In this document: positions 15,967-23,253 of the stretch, piece after piece
Position numbering within the stretch: the stretch's first letter is position 1
Layout of the letters: every line of letters starts with the position of its first letter
Virus record (IMG/VR): IMGVR_UViG_3300021233_000290
Location: 1-64,000 of that record
Source: a virus
Length of the DNA: 64,000 nt
Strand: one strand, 5' to 3'
Made by a program: the position numbers and the translations under genes
Notes under the pieces: model-generated
Database searches by the model: none
What the model was told of the DNA's origin: nothing
What the model saw: only the letters and a program-made list of their open reading frames with translations

Positions 15967-16243
15967 TTTATTAAAATCTAAAATCAAAAAAGGCGATGTC
16001 TATGCTGTGCAAGCGGGGGATTTCGTTGGTCAATTTTTTAATTATGTCACTAAAAGTGATGACTGTTATCATTTTCTTTCTACTCCTTTGATGGAGATAC
16101 AGAAAGTCCCGAAAAAAGAATTTGACTTTGCAAAAGAACAAGGTATTATTGAATACGTTGAAACTCTTCCAAGAAATATCTTCAAAGTTATCCAAGCGGA
16201 ATACGAACACCAATCAAAAAAGAATGGTGGTAATTCCAAGTGA
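15956..16243 (+). CDS. Conserved-type small phage protein
   Basis: 95 aa. KKGDVYAVQAGDFVGQFFNY followed by CYHFLSTPLMEIQKVPKKEF is a beta-rich layout seen in small uncharacterised proteins of T4-like phages. No catalytic motif. Its end overlaps the primase start by 20 nt, so expression is probably coupled with primase. Confidence 0.65.
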   Translation: MIFDLLKSKIKKGDVYAVQAGDFVGQFFNYVTKSDDCYHFLSTPLMEIQKVPKKEFDFAKEQGIIEYVETLPRNIFKVIQAEYEHQSKKNGGNSK

Positions 16244-17240
16244 TTACGTAATTTCTAAATTTTACGAATACGGTTACAAAGTAAATCGTAGTGGTGATGT
16301 TTATAATTGCTGTTGTCCCATATGTAGAGAGGGTAAGAGTTGGGGGCGTAAAAAGAGATGTTTTTACATTCCAGAGAACGATAACATATTTTGCCATAAC
16401 TGTGGCTGGTCATCCAAACCATACAAGTGGATTAAGGAAGTCTCGGGTATGTCTTTCAATCAAATTGTAGATGAAATTGAAAAAGGTAATTATGGGATGA
16501 TAAATGTTATGGATTTAGAAGAAAAGGAAGAAAAACCTAAAATTATATCTTCTTTACCGCTCGATAGTATCAATTTATTCGATAAAAATCAGACAGATTA
16601 TTATAAAAATAATAAAATTGTCCAAAAAGCATTAGATTATATCAAAGAAAGACGATTGGATAAAGCGGTAAATCGTCCTGATGCTTTTTATCTATCTCTA
16701 AAAGATGAGAAGCATGATAAGCGTTTGGTGATCCCGTTCAAAGACGAGTCGGGTAAGATTATTTATTACCAATCGAGAAAGATTTTAGATGATGAATCCT
16801 CAAGTTATCTGTCAAAAGACGGTGGAGATCGAAGTATTTTTGGAATCGAGAGAATTTCATCCGAGTTGGATAAAGTCTTCATCATAGAAGGTCCATTGGA
16901 TGCCTGTTTTGTTAGGAATGGTCTTGGTCTTGGGGGTATTACTAAAGGTGAACAATTGTTTACTTTTAGTCAACAAGAACAAATAGACAGTTTGAACTTT
17001 TTTGAGAGGATTTGGGTGCTTGATAGCCAATGGATTGACAAAACTGCACGAGAAAAGACCCTGAAGCTCATTGAGATGGGAGAGAAAGTCTTTATTTGGC
17101 CTGAATATGACGGAAAACGCTTCAAAGACATAAATGCCGTATGTATGGCTTATGAAATGAATGAATACCCAACAGATTTAATTCTAAAGAACACCCATAA
17201 GGGTTTGGCAGCAACAGTGAAGATGAAATTGATAAAATAA
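16224..17240 (+). CDS. 61: DNA primase, gp61-like
   Basis: 338 aa from ATG 16224 (T4 gp61 is 342), which is why the longer reading from 16122 is rejected. It makes RNA primers at the fork with gp41. The zinc ribbon is C31-x2-C34 and C57-x2-C60 (CCPICREG and FCHNCGWS), as in the T4 enzyme (C37, C40, C65, C68). A TOPRIM-type catalytic region follows with VFIIEGPLDACF (the Glu of motif I) and WVLDSQWID (the acidic DxD region). Strand and operon as the preceding genes. Confidence 0.9.
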   Translation: MVVIPSDYVISKFYEYGYKVNRSGDVYNCCCPICREGKSWGRKKRCFYIPENDNIFCHNCGWSSKPYKWIKEVSGMSFNQIVDEIEKGNYGMINVMDLEEKEEKPKIISSLPLDSINLFDKNQTDYYKNNKIVQKALDYIKERRLDKAVNRPDAFYLSLKDEKHDKRLVIPFKDESGKIIYYQSRKILDDESSSYLSKDGGDRSIFGIERISSELDKVFIIEGPLDACFVRNGLGLGGITKGEQLFTFSQQEQIDSLNFFERIWVLDSQWIDKTAREKTLKLIEMGEKVFIWPEYDGKRFKDINAVCMAYEMNEYPTDLILKNTHKGLAATVKMKLIK

Positions 17241-17241
17241 T

Positions 17242-17676
17242 ATGAGTGAAATGGAAAAATATTTATTTGTAGGTGGAAAAGCGGATGGTCACATGATTAT
17301 GTTGAATCGTAACCATCACCATCACCAAATTCCTTACCTAGATGCAGAATTTAGCGGTGAGTATCACGAACATACTCCAGTTAAAGCGGAATTGTATCGG
17401 AAAATTAAATGGGAGAGCGGAGACAGAGAAATATTTGAATTTTTCGCATTAGAGTCTCTTTCAAACTCTGAGGTTATGAGTATTATATTGAATAATTATA
17501 AACCAAAGCAAGAGGTTAGAGAAAATAAATTAATCAGTGAAATGAAATTTTTATTAAACGAGTGTATATCAATGTTGAATTTTGCTCATCCTTATATAAC
17601 TATATGGTCAGATAGTAATATGATATCAAAACATATTTCAAAAATTCACAAGTTTCTAAATTTGAATAAAAACTAG
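17242..17676 (+). CDS. Unknown phage protein with a GGKADG N-terminus
   Basis: 144 aa. The first 65 residues (EKYLFVGGKADGHMI, then RKIKWESGDREIFEFFAL) look like the small phage proteins beginning 'FVGGPADG'; the rest is helical (KFLLNECISMLNFAHPY). A natural His run (HHHH) occurs at about residue 26. No function known. Starts one base after the primase stop. Confidence 0.6.
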   Translation: MSEMEKYLFVGGKADGHMIMLNRNHHHHQIPYLDAEFSGEYHEHTPVKAELYRKIKWESGDREIFEFFALESLSNSEVMSIILNNYKPKQEVRENKLISEMKFLLNECISMLNFAHPYITIWSDSNMISKHISKIHKFLNLNKN

Positions 17677-17690
17677 AATATACTGAAATT

Positions 17691-17930
17691 ATGATTGATT
17701 ACAAAGAATTATTCGACTGGCTAGATGAAAATGCTAGCGAACTTGTATGTGAAACATGGGCTATCGCTGATACTGGTGAATACGACTCACAGTGGGTGGT
17801 CTATGAGGGATATGGTAAAGAACGAAAAGCCATGGGGTGGGGTTCTACGCCTGATAAAGCAATCCATGATGCAATGAAAGATTCCGAAGATCCGACGAAA
17901 TATAATTACATTCCACCAGAATATAGATAA
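17691..17930 (+). CDS. Small acidic protein of unknown function
   Basis: 79 aa: LFDWLDENASELVCETWAIA, GEYDSQWVVYEGYG, GWGSTPDKAIHDAMK. The alpha-beta-beta-alpha pattern resembles small HicB-like or phage accessory folds, but no family can be named. The leader has AAAAACTAGAATATA ending 8 nt before the ATG, the same segment as before the 18400 gene. Confidence 0.6.
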   Translation: MIDYKELFDWLDENASELVCETWAIADTGEYDSQWVVYEGYGKERKAMGWGSTPDKAIHDAMKDSEDPTKYNYIPPEYR

Positions 17931-17932
17931 TC

Positions 17933-18349
17933 TTACTGAGACTTCTTTGCAGTCAGAAACGCTTGCTGAAGAGCAGCAAGGTCAGAAGCAATTCGACCGA
18001 TTTTAACTTGTTGGTTTTTCAGATTACCTAAAATAGACTCTGGATTTGCCGTGGCAAGGACACTTTGAATACTATTTGGCTGATCGCCGTTGAGATATCC
18101 AAGGAATTTGTCAATATTCGCAGACCATTTATCGATAACGCTAACCATTTGCTCATTTTGTCGAGCTACAGCATCACCAATTTCATCTACCGCATCTGGA
18201 TCAGGTTCAACATCCACATCGTAATCATCCATGGATACATCATCATCCAGTGACATTTCAGCAGCATCACGCTCTAAAGTAGGATCGATATCGAGTTCAG
18301 GAGCTTCTTTGAGTAATTTGAGGAATTTAGCTTTGAATTTGTTCTGCAT
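17933..18349 (-). CDS. Late acidic protein, possible head-packaged protein
   Basis: 138 aa on the minus strand inside a plus-strand early region. The N-terminus MQNKFKAKFLKLLKEAPELD is basic and amphipathic, and L-K-E followed by A fits the prohead-protease consensus, like T4 capsid-targeting leaders. Then comes a very acidic segment (residues 20-55, DDDVSMDDYDVDVEPDPDAVD) and a helical C-terminus. No domain recognised. It has its own CTAAATA late promoter. Confidence 0.7.
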   Translation of the reverse strand: MQNKFKAKFLKLLKEAPELDIDPTLERDAAEMSLDDDVSMDDYDVDVEPDPDAVDEIGDAVARQNEQMVSVIDKWSANIDKFLGYLNGDQPNSIQSVLATANPESILGNLKNQQVKIGRIASDLAALQQAFLTAKKSQ

Positions 18350-18354
18350 ATCTT

Positions 18355-18361
18355 TATTTAG
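18355..18361 (-). promoter_or_regulatory. Late promoter box for the 138-aa gene
   Basis: CTAAATA on the minus strand, spacer AAGAT (5 nt), ATG 18349. Confidence 0.65.
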
Positions 18362-18399
18362 TGGAATTGGTGTTAAAAAACTAGAATATATTAGTAATT

Positions 18400-18618
18400 G
18401 TGAAAAAGAAAGACTTGATTAAAGCATTGGAAAAATTTGAAGATGATGACCGTATCATGATCGGTGATGGAGTATGGTCGTGGGTTCCTAAAATTACTAG
18501 AATATGTGGTGGGAGACAAAAATATATGCCATATTACTGTATCCGTGAGAAAGGACATGAAGGGGATTGTTATTGCGGGTGTAAGTATGTTGATTTTGAA
18601 GCTGAAACATACGATTAA
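18400..18618 (+). CDS. Small Cys-rich protein, GTG start
   Basis: 72 aa from a GTG. Residues MKKKDLIKALEKFEDDDRIM form a helix; the C-terminal half has several Cys/His (ICGG, YYCIREKGHEGDCYCGCKY), probably a small zinc-binding site. No ATG occurs in a sensible place. The leader shares AAAAACTAGAATATA with the 17691 gene, 9 nt before the start. Confidence 0.55.
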   Translation: MKKKDLIKALEKFEDDDRIMIGDGVWSWVPKITRICGGRQKYMPYYCIREKGHEGDCYCGCKYVDFEAETYD

Positions 18619-18621
18619 TTG

Positions 18622-18628
18622 TTAAATA
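18622..18628 (+). promoter_or_regulatory. Late promoter box for the 117-aa gene
   Basis: TTAAATA, spacer ATAAC, ATG 18634. The box lies within a short inverted repeat TGTTA-AATAA-TAACA. Confidence 0.65.
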
Positions 18629-18633
18629 ATAAC

Positions 18634-18987
18634 ATGTCTGCTTCCAATTCTCCATATTCCACCGCTATTGCTTCAGGAGCCATCGATTTCGACTTTGAAA
18701 GTTCACTAAATCCGTCCCAACAAATGAGAAAATATAAAACGGATGAAAAATTGGCAGAAGCACCTCATACTTTACCGTTTGAGTTTGGAGATCTACCACA
18801 ATCGTTGGCAAACATTGTAGATAATGCGTTCGCTGCGTCTTCCAAGTTGGAGAACATCATAAAAATGGAAAAATATCAGAAAAATGGTGATTTGATCAAG
18901 TTGAAAGGTAATCTGGAAAAAATGATCATGTATTTGATGGAAAATGGTGATAAAACTCTTGAAAAATACACCATAGGTAACGAATAA
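18634..18987 (+). CDS. Late protein of unknown function, 117 aa
   Basis: Starts MSASNSPYSTAIASGAIDFD, a low-complexity N-terminus, followed by a helical second half (LANIVDNAFAASSKLENIIK). A TTG-initiated reading from 18619 would add MLNNN, but those codons are the promoter itself. No family recognised. Promoter type suggests a late or virion protein. Confidence 0.65.
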   Translation: MSASNSPYSTAIASGAIDFDFESSLNPSQQMRKYKTDEKLAEAPHTLPFEFGDLPQSLANIVDNAFAASSKLENIIKMEKYQKNGDLIKLKGNLEKMIMYLMENGDKTLEKYTIGNE

Positions 18988-19009
18988 AAAACTAGATTAC
19001 AATCAGGGT

Positions 19010-19201
19010 ATGTTCGAGATACCCGATAAATCAGATTTAACACATATTAACACTTATGAACCACTGGTTCAATTGTTAATCCTTAAAGACATTTGTCATA
19101 AAATTTATATCAATCGCAATATTTCCATGTCTCAGGAGAATATTATTGACAATCTGGAGAAAATTGATATTCTCTTTAGAGATAGAGAAAATTTTAATTA
19201 A
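19010..19201 (+). CDS. Small protein, 63 aa
   Basis: Not recognised; a helical peptide (EPLVQLLILKDICHKIYINR, then ENIIDNLEKIDILFRDRENF). A CAGGG precedes the ATG, and the leader shares an ACTAGATTA segment with its two upstream neighbours. Followed one base later by the next gene. Confidence 0.5.
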   Translation: MFEIPDKSDLTHINTYEPLVQLLILKDICHKIYINRNISMSQENIIDNLEKIDILFRDRENFN

Positions 19202-19202
19202 T

Positions 19203-19601
19203 ATGACCAAGAAAAAGAAAAATCGACAAAAATGGCTTACTGACAAGCTTAAAGGTGACTGGAAAGACAAGGATTATATCATTGAAATTGTTTTATTTGA
19301 GTCTCTAATTCATTATGTGGAAAAGGAAAATGATCTTATTTTCAACGAAAAAGTTTGGGCGGACGAGCTTGACAAAGGCCATATCGATCAAGATACGATT
19401 GATAAAATCAGAAAACGATATGAAGAGTTGAGACAAGCATATCTTTATTTGAAAAATGAACGTCCTGAGCTAGAACGTCAAGTTGATAATTGGGAAGGGG
19501 AGAACATTAAAGAATTTGATGCGTTGGAAAAATCTCTATCGTCTAAAGATACGGAGATTATGAACACAATTGTGAAGTATAGAGAATACATGTGGACATG
19601 A
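19203..19601 (+). CDS. Unknown helical protein, 132 aa
   Basis: Begins MTKKKKNRQKWLTDKLKGDW, a basic N-terminus, then DYIIEIVLFESLIHYVEKEN and a long charged helix (IRKRYEELRQAYLYLKNERP). An upstream ATG at 19146 would overlap the previous gene by 55 nt and is not preferred. Similar 'KWLTxKLK' proteins occur in T4-like phages; the role is unknown. Confidence 0.65.
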   Translation: MTKKKKNRQKWLTDKLKGDWKDKDYIIEIVLFESLIHYVEKENDLIFNEKVWADELDKGHIDQDTIDKIRKRYEELRQAYLYLKNERPELERQVDNWEGENIKEFDALEKSLSSKDTEIMNTIVKYREYMWT

Positions 19602-19831
19602 AAGCAAATTATAGGGGTTTTGAAATAGAATCGAAAAGTGAAAAATCTTTAGGTGGATGGAATGAAGTCTATTGGAGTGCTTATCGAACATCAGATGGTT
19701 ATGAATTAGCTTGTGGATTCGGTGACGGCACTGTTCGAGAGATGTTTTCTTGTATGAAAACAATCGTAGATAGGTTTATTGATGAATATGATGAAAATGT
19801 AGAAGAATATGAAAAACATGAAGGATATTAG
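19598..19831 (+). CDS. Small protein of unknown function, 77 aa
   Basis: MKANYRGFEIESKSEKSLGG with WNEVYWSAYRTSDGYELACG and an acidic helical tail. Beta-rich, no motif. ATG 19598 overlaps the preceding TGA; a GTG at 19592 is an alternative. Overlaps the next gene by 23 nt. Confidence 0.6.
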   Translation: MKANYRGFEIESKSEKSLGGWNEVYWSAYRTSDGYELACGFGDGTVREMFSCMKTIVDRFIDEYDENVEEYEKHEGY

Positions 19832-20576
19832 TATTGAAAATCACGAAGCATATAAAAATTGTGGAGGAAAGTTGATCTGTCAATTGATTGGTGGTTCGAC
19901 TCTGTATGGATTGAATACACCAGAATCGGATGTCGATCATCGTGGTCTATTTGTAGCTAAAAATAAGCGATATTTGGCTAATCTGGACACGATTGAGTCT
20001 ATTGTTCAGACTGGTGATATTGATTCCACTTATTACGAGATTACTCGTTACTTGAAATTGTTGAGAAAGAGTAATACTCAGGTGTTGGAGATTCTATTTG
20101 CACCCGATACAGCATTTACATACAAGCATCCAATTTTTGATGAAATCGTTGCACATGCTTATGACCTTATTGACACGAATACTCTCAAGAATTCGTTGAA
20201 AGGTTATGTATTCAGTGAAATTAAATTGGCAACTGGTCAAAGAAGTGGTCAATTGGGGGGTAAAAGGAAAAAAGCAGTGGAAACCTACGGATTCAGCCCG
20301 AAAAACTTTGTCCAAATCCTTCGATTGTGTAAGGTTGGTATCGAGTTCTTCACTACTGGTAAATACATGGTGAACGTCAAGGAATTTGATGAGAAGTATT
20401 GGGAGAAATTGATGGACTTAAAAACTAGCCCACAATACTACACCTGCGAGCAACTGGAACGAATGGTGAACGAAGAATTCGCCAAATTGGAAGGAGTAAT
20501 GGAGTCATCTAATATCTCTTTCAAATTTAATCCAGATATTGCAGCAGATATCATTTTAAAAGTAAAAAATATATGA
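19809..20576 (+). CDS. Nucleotidyltransferase (RlaP/pol-beta superfamily)
   Basis: 255 aa. The signature QLIGGSTLYGLNTPESDVDH with following RGLFV is the GS-x-D-x-D metal-binding motif of minimal nucleotidyltransferases, in the form typical of the RlaP family found next to RNA ligases. Next come TYYEITRYLKLLRKSNTQVLEILF, a helical domain and a conserved YVFSEIKLATGQRSGQLGGK segment. The predicted reaction adds nucleotides to RNA ends or proteins; RNA repair is the favoured family hypothesis. The start at 19809 or ATG 19818 is uncertain. No ligase gene is visible in this window. Confidence 0.75.
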   Translation: MKNMKDISIENHEAYKNCGGKLICQLIGGSTLYGLNTPESDVDHRGLFVAKNKRYLANLDTIESIVQTGDIDSTYYEITRYLKLLRKSNTQVLEILFAPDTAFTYKHPIFDEIVAHAYDLIDTNTLKNSLKGYVFSEIKLATGQRSGQLGGKRKKAVETYGFSPKNFVQILRLCKVGIEFFTTGKYMVNVKEFDEKYWEKLMDLKTSPQYYTCEQLERMVNEEFAKLEGVMESSNISFKFNPDIAADIILKVKNI

Positions 20577-21076
20577 AATATAGGAAACAAATATTATTGG
20601 GAGTATTAGTATCAAGTGCTATTGCTTATGGTTTATCGAACAATCTACAAGAGTTTTCGCAAAGATTCGTATTGGCGGCTCTAGGATACGCTGTTGTGAC
20701 CTATTGGGTTGATAATAGAACATCAAAAGATAAAAGAGTTGAGGAATTGGAAACACTCTTAGGTAAGAAACAAATTGACGAGAGAGTCGAGACACTTGAA
20801 AATATGCTACAGGAGTCCGATGCTGTTATCGTCGAACAGGAAGAAGTGATTCGCACGTATGAAAGTTTATTAGACGATGCTTCAGTAAAATTCCCATGTA
20901 ACTGTGGTCAAAATATGTTTGATGGTATCTTCAAACCTATGGAAGAATTTGTAGTAGAGTGTGATTATTGTAATAATAAATATGGTGTCACTCTTAAATT
21001 AGATACCGTGTTGATCACAGAACCGATTGAAGATCTTAATATTGATAAATTAATTAAACAAAAAACAAACGAGTGA
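20573..21076 (+). CDS. Membrane-anchored protein with a zinc-ribbon-like end
   Basis: 167 aa. Residues 5-45 hold two hydrophobic segments (QILLGVLVSSAIAYGLS and FVLAALGYAVVTYWV), a likely helical-hairpin or N-terminal anchor. A coiled coil follows (KRVEELETLLGKKQIDERVE, then TLENMLQES), and the C-terminal part has FPCNCGQNMFDG and ECDYCNNKYG, two CxC/CxxC knuckles forming a probable zinc ribbon. It would sit at the inner membrane with the ribbon in the cytoplasm. Function unknown. ATGA overlap with the previous gene. Confidence 0.65.
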   Translation: MKYRKQILLGVLVSSAIAYGLSNNLQEFSQRFVLAALGYAVVTYWVDNRTSKDKRVEELETLLGKKQIDERVETLENMLQESDAVIVEQEEVIRTYESLLDDASVKFPCNCGQNMFDGIFKPMEEFVVECDYCNNKYGVTLKLDTVLITEPIEDLNIDKLIKQKTNE

Positions 21077-21303
21077 TAACGATAAAAACTAAAAAAGGTG
21101 ATGAAAAAATGACTCTGACTGAATTTGCTAGATGGGCATGTTTAGCAGAAGCTTTCATTTTCATCGAAGAGAAAGCTGAAGAATTGAATATCTCTTTGGA
21201 TGGTCTTATGAAACCGATGGCATTGGAGAAATATATTGAAGAGAGATATCATGCCATGTTATCAGATGTTCGATATGAATATGATTTAGGGATTCTCGAA
21301 TAA
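21073..21303 (+). CDS. Small protein of unknown function, GTG start
   Basis: 76 aa from GTG 21073, overlapping the preceding stop. ITIKTKKGDEKMTLTEFARW forms a hairpin plus helix that seems to belong together, so the GTG is preferred; ATG 21109 with AGGTGA upstream is the alternative. Ends in a hairpin shared with the convergent glycosyltransferase. Confidence 0.5.
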   Translation: MITIKTKKGDEKMTLTEFARWACLAEAFIFIEEKAEELNISLDGLMKPMALEKYIEERYHAMLSDVRYEYDLGILE

Positions 21304-22125
21304 TTTCGAGACTTCCTTTTCCATATCTTGTCTTTCTTTTAAAGTCAGGACTCTTGAAAAATGTTTATTCATTTCTTTAGTATCTAAACCTAATTCTTTG
21401 AATCCTATCAAATAATTACGGAAACGTTCTTTCAAACTGTTTGGATATGTTGCTGGATTTGGTCTACCGAAACGGTGCATCCACCTCAAAAACGGTAAAC
21501 ATAATGTTTTTTTACCGTTTTGACGATATTTTTCATGGATATAACCCTCTTCAACACCAAATCCCCTAAATTCTTTATTGAATCCTAACCAAGAGTCCTT
21601 TCTACAAGAGAATAAACCCATTCCTTGAGACGGAATTTCAAATGGTGGGTTGTCTTTTGATTCCCCTCGTTCATCTGTTTGCCATGTCCCCCACATGTAG
21701 CTACTCCAAGTATCATCAAAATGTGTTGAATAGCTTTTGAAATCGTCATATACAATAGGCCCCTGTAGTAAATTGCCTTCATCTAACCCATTATCATAAA
21801 ATTCTATCAATTTTTTAATAGAATTTGGTTCTAAAAGAACATGGGAGTCGATACATAATACGTATGGAGTGTCTGCCAATTCAAAAACCTTATTTTTTAC
21901 AGTAGTTGACTTATATTTGGTGAATGGGAGATATTGAAATGGTTCTTTTATCCAATCTGTTAGCTCTCTAACGGCTTTACCATGTTCCGATGATGGATTA
22001 TTGTCAATTATTACGAACTCGATATCATCCAATACTTCGCTATGATACATTCTTATTGATTGTATGGTGAAATACAGTCCATCGAAATCATCATGGGTTG
22101 CCATGCCGATTGTTAATTTTCTCAT
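21286..22125 (-). CDS. Family 2 glycosyltransferase
   Basis: 279 aa. KLTIGMATHDDFDGLYFTIQ, then FVIIDNNPSS, TPYVLCIDSHVLL (DSH in the DxD position) and FRGFGVEEGYIHEKYRQNGK (the GFGVEE acidic catalytic region and following helix) are the successive motifs of a GT-A fold inverting glycosyltransferase. No signal peptide, so it works in the host cytoplasm. It closes the minus-strand fibre operon, so glycosylation of a fibre or capsid protein is an attractive role; DNA glycosylation is the alternative. No TAAATA box of its own. Confidence 0.75.
   Translation of the reverse strand: MRKLTIGMATHDDFDGLYFTIQSIRMYHSEVLDDIEFVIIDNNPSSEHGKAVRELTDWIKEPFQYLPFTKYKSTTVKNKVFELADTPYVLCIDSHVLLEPNSIKKLIEFYDNGLDEGNLLQGPIVYDDFKSYSTHFDDTWSSYMWGTWQTDERGESKDNPPFEIPSQGMGLFSCRKDSWLGFNKEFRGFGVEEGYIHEKYRQNGKKTLCLPFLRWMHRFGRPNPATYPNSLKERFRNYLIGFKELGLDTKEMNKHFSRVLTLKERQDMEKEVSKLFENP
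21294..21311. terminator. Possible bidirectional hairpin between convergent genes
   Basis: TCTCGAA-TAAT-TTCGAGA, a perfect 7-bp stem placed over the stop of the 21073 gene and just inside the end of the convergent gene. No T run follows on either strand, so the termination role is only suggested by the position. Confidence 0.35.
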
Positions 22126-22136
22126 GGTAATAATTA

Positions 22137-22781
22137 TCAGAATCCTAATATATTACAACTCTTCGGTGGACATTTCACTGTGGTGAAGTCTGGAATATTA
22201 GTAGTTGTCGATGTTCTGATAATTGTAGTAGTCGTCGTAGTATTTATCCCAAAATTTAATGACCCTGATAACGATGCGGGTGGTCTAGGCATAACGAAAA
22301 CGATAGTTGATGTTCTTACAGTAGTAAAATTTGGTAAAGAAGGTGGTTCGGGGACGATAGTTGTCGTCGGAGTTGGAGTGGAAGACGATGATGACGATGA
22401 TGATGATGATGATGATGACATATCAACAACGTTGATATATAAATAGATATCGAAGTAATCTAAAGGATCAATATCACTCGTTAATGTTAATGTACCGTTA
22501 TTAAAAGTTTCTACTTGAAATATTGGACTAATGTAAGATCTTGTTTCCGATGCAAAAATTATCGATATTTGATAATTACCATCTCCAAAATCTGTTAAAT
22601 TGAATGTTTCTATCACTTGATTAAATTCATCAAGTGTTTGACTTTGATAATAATTCTCAATTCCGATAGTATTGATTAATACTAATCCTGGAAAAAGATT
22701 ACTCAGTGTATTTACTAGAGGATTACTACCAGTATATGATATTACCCCTAAAGATACTGTCCTACCAGAGAAATCTATCAT
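22137..22781 (-). CDS. Low-complexity structural or fibre protein with a poly-Ser tract
   Basis: 214 aa. A beta-rich N-terminal half (VSLGVISYTGSN, then DGNYQISIIFASETRS) ends in a run of 13 Ser encoded mainly by TCA repeats, then a Pro/Thr-rich stretch (TPTPTTTIVPEPP) and Thr-rich repeats (NTTTTTTIIRTSTTT) to CPPKSCNILGF. Such Ser/Thr/Pro linkers occur in adhesins and could be glycosylated by the neighbouring transferase. It lies three nt after the preceding fibre gene. No family recognised. Confidence 0.6.
   Translation of the reverse strand: MIDFSGRTVSLGVISYTGSNPLVNTLSNLFPGLVLINTIGIENYYQSQTLDEFNQVIETFNLTDFGDGNYQISIIFASETRSYISPIFQVETFNNGTLTLTSDIDPLDYFDIYLYINVVDMSSSSSSSSSSSSSTPTPTTTIVPEPPSLPNFTTVRTSTIVFVMPRPPASLSGSLNFGINTTTTTTIIRTSTTTNIPDFTTVKCPPKSCNILGF
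22378..22417 (-). repeat. TCA trinucleotide repeat encoding poly-Ser
   Basis: Thirteen consecutive Ser codons, seven of them TCA in a row. Because the unit is three bases, slippage would change the length of the Ser linker without a frameshift. Confidence 0.8.
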
Positions 22782-22783
22782 AA

Positions 22784-23251
22784 TTACACGTTAATATAAT
22801 TTACATCAGATACGATATAAAAACTATTTGGATCTCTACTTGTTGATAAAGAAGCCCAAGTAGTCTTATTAACTCTGACAACATTTTCTATTTGATTACC
22901 AATCACGGATTTGGTTGTATCTGAAGTGACACCCTTACTAGCTACTGCTTCCCAATCACTTAAAACTGAACCACTGTTTGTTTTCAGCCTGTATAACACG
23001 TTATTATCAATATTGAAAGCGAAATCACCAATTTCAGCGGGAGCCAATGTTGTGATGTTTGAAACACTACCTAAAAATTTATTACCTGTCAAAATTCCAC
23101 CAGAAGTTCCACCATCACCAACGAATAAACGTTTAGTATCAGTCGTGAAACCTGGTTCTCCAGAATTTAATACGATATTTTTTCTATCATTATCAGTTCC
23201 TTGACGAAAGAGGATTTTCAGTAAAGTGTTATTGGATATCTCTATGCTCAT
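22784..23251 (-). CDS. Short tail-fibre protein, Mtd-N-like domain
   Basis: 155 aa. The first 55 residues, KILFRQGTDNDRKNIVLNSG followed by EPGFTTDTKRLFVGDG, are the small N-terminal attachment domain seen in phage fibres and in the major tropism determinant. The middle reads GDFAFNIDNNVLYRLKTNSG. It shares the same domain with the next gene. It probably forms a trimeric accessory fibre at the virion surface. Tight spacing on both sides puts it in the fibre operon. Confidence 0.65.
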   Translation of the reverse strand: MSIEISNNTLLKILFRQGTDNDRKNIVLNSGEPGFTTDTKRLFVGDGGTSGGILTGNKFLGSVSNITTLAPAEIGDFAFNIDNNVLYRLKTNSGSVLSDWEAVASKGVTSDTTKSVIGNQIENVVRVNKTTWASLSTSRDPNSFYIVSDVNYINV

Positions 23252-23253
23252 AA

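Noticed and set aside
17962-17980. Hairpin CTTGCTG-AAGAG-CAGCAAG near the end of the 17933 gene
   Set aside because: Inside coding sequence, encodes an Ala/Leu/Gln helix, and no T run follows, so a terminator is not supported.
18619-18633. Upstream starts reading MLNNN or MINNN (18619, 36372, 40380, 46691, 56491)
   Set aside because: These codons are the TAAATAATAA promoter region read in frame; the true starts are the ATG 15 nt further on in each case.
22180-22446. Plus-strand frame with a poly-Asp run
   Set aside because: It is the antisense reading of the TCA repeat that encodes poly-Ser in the minus-strand gene.
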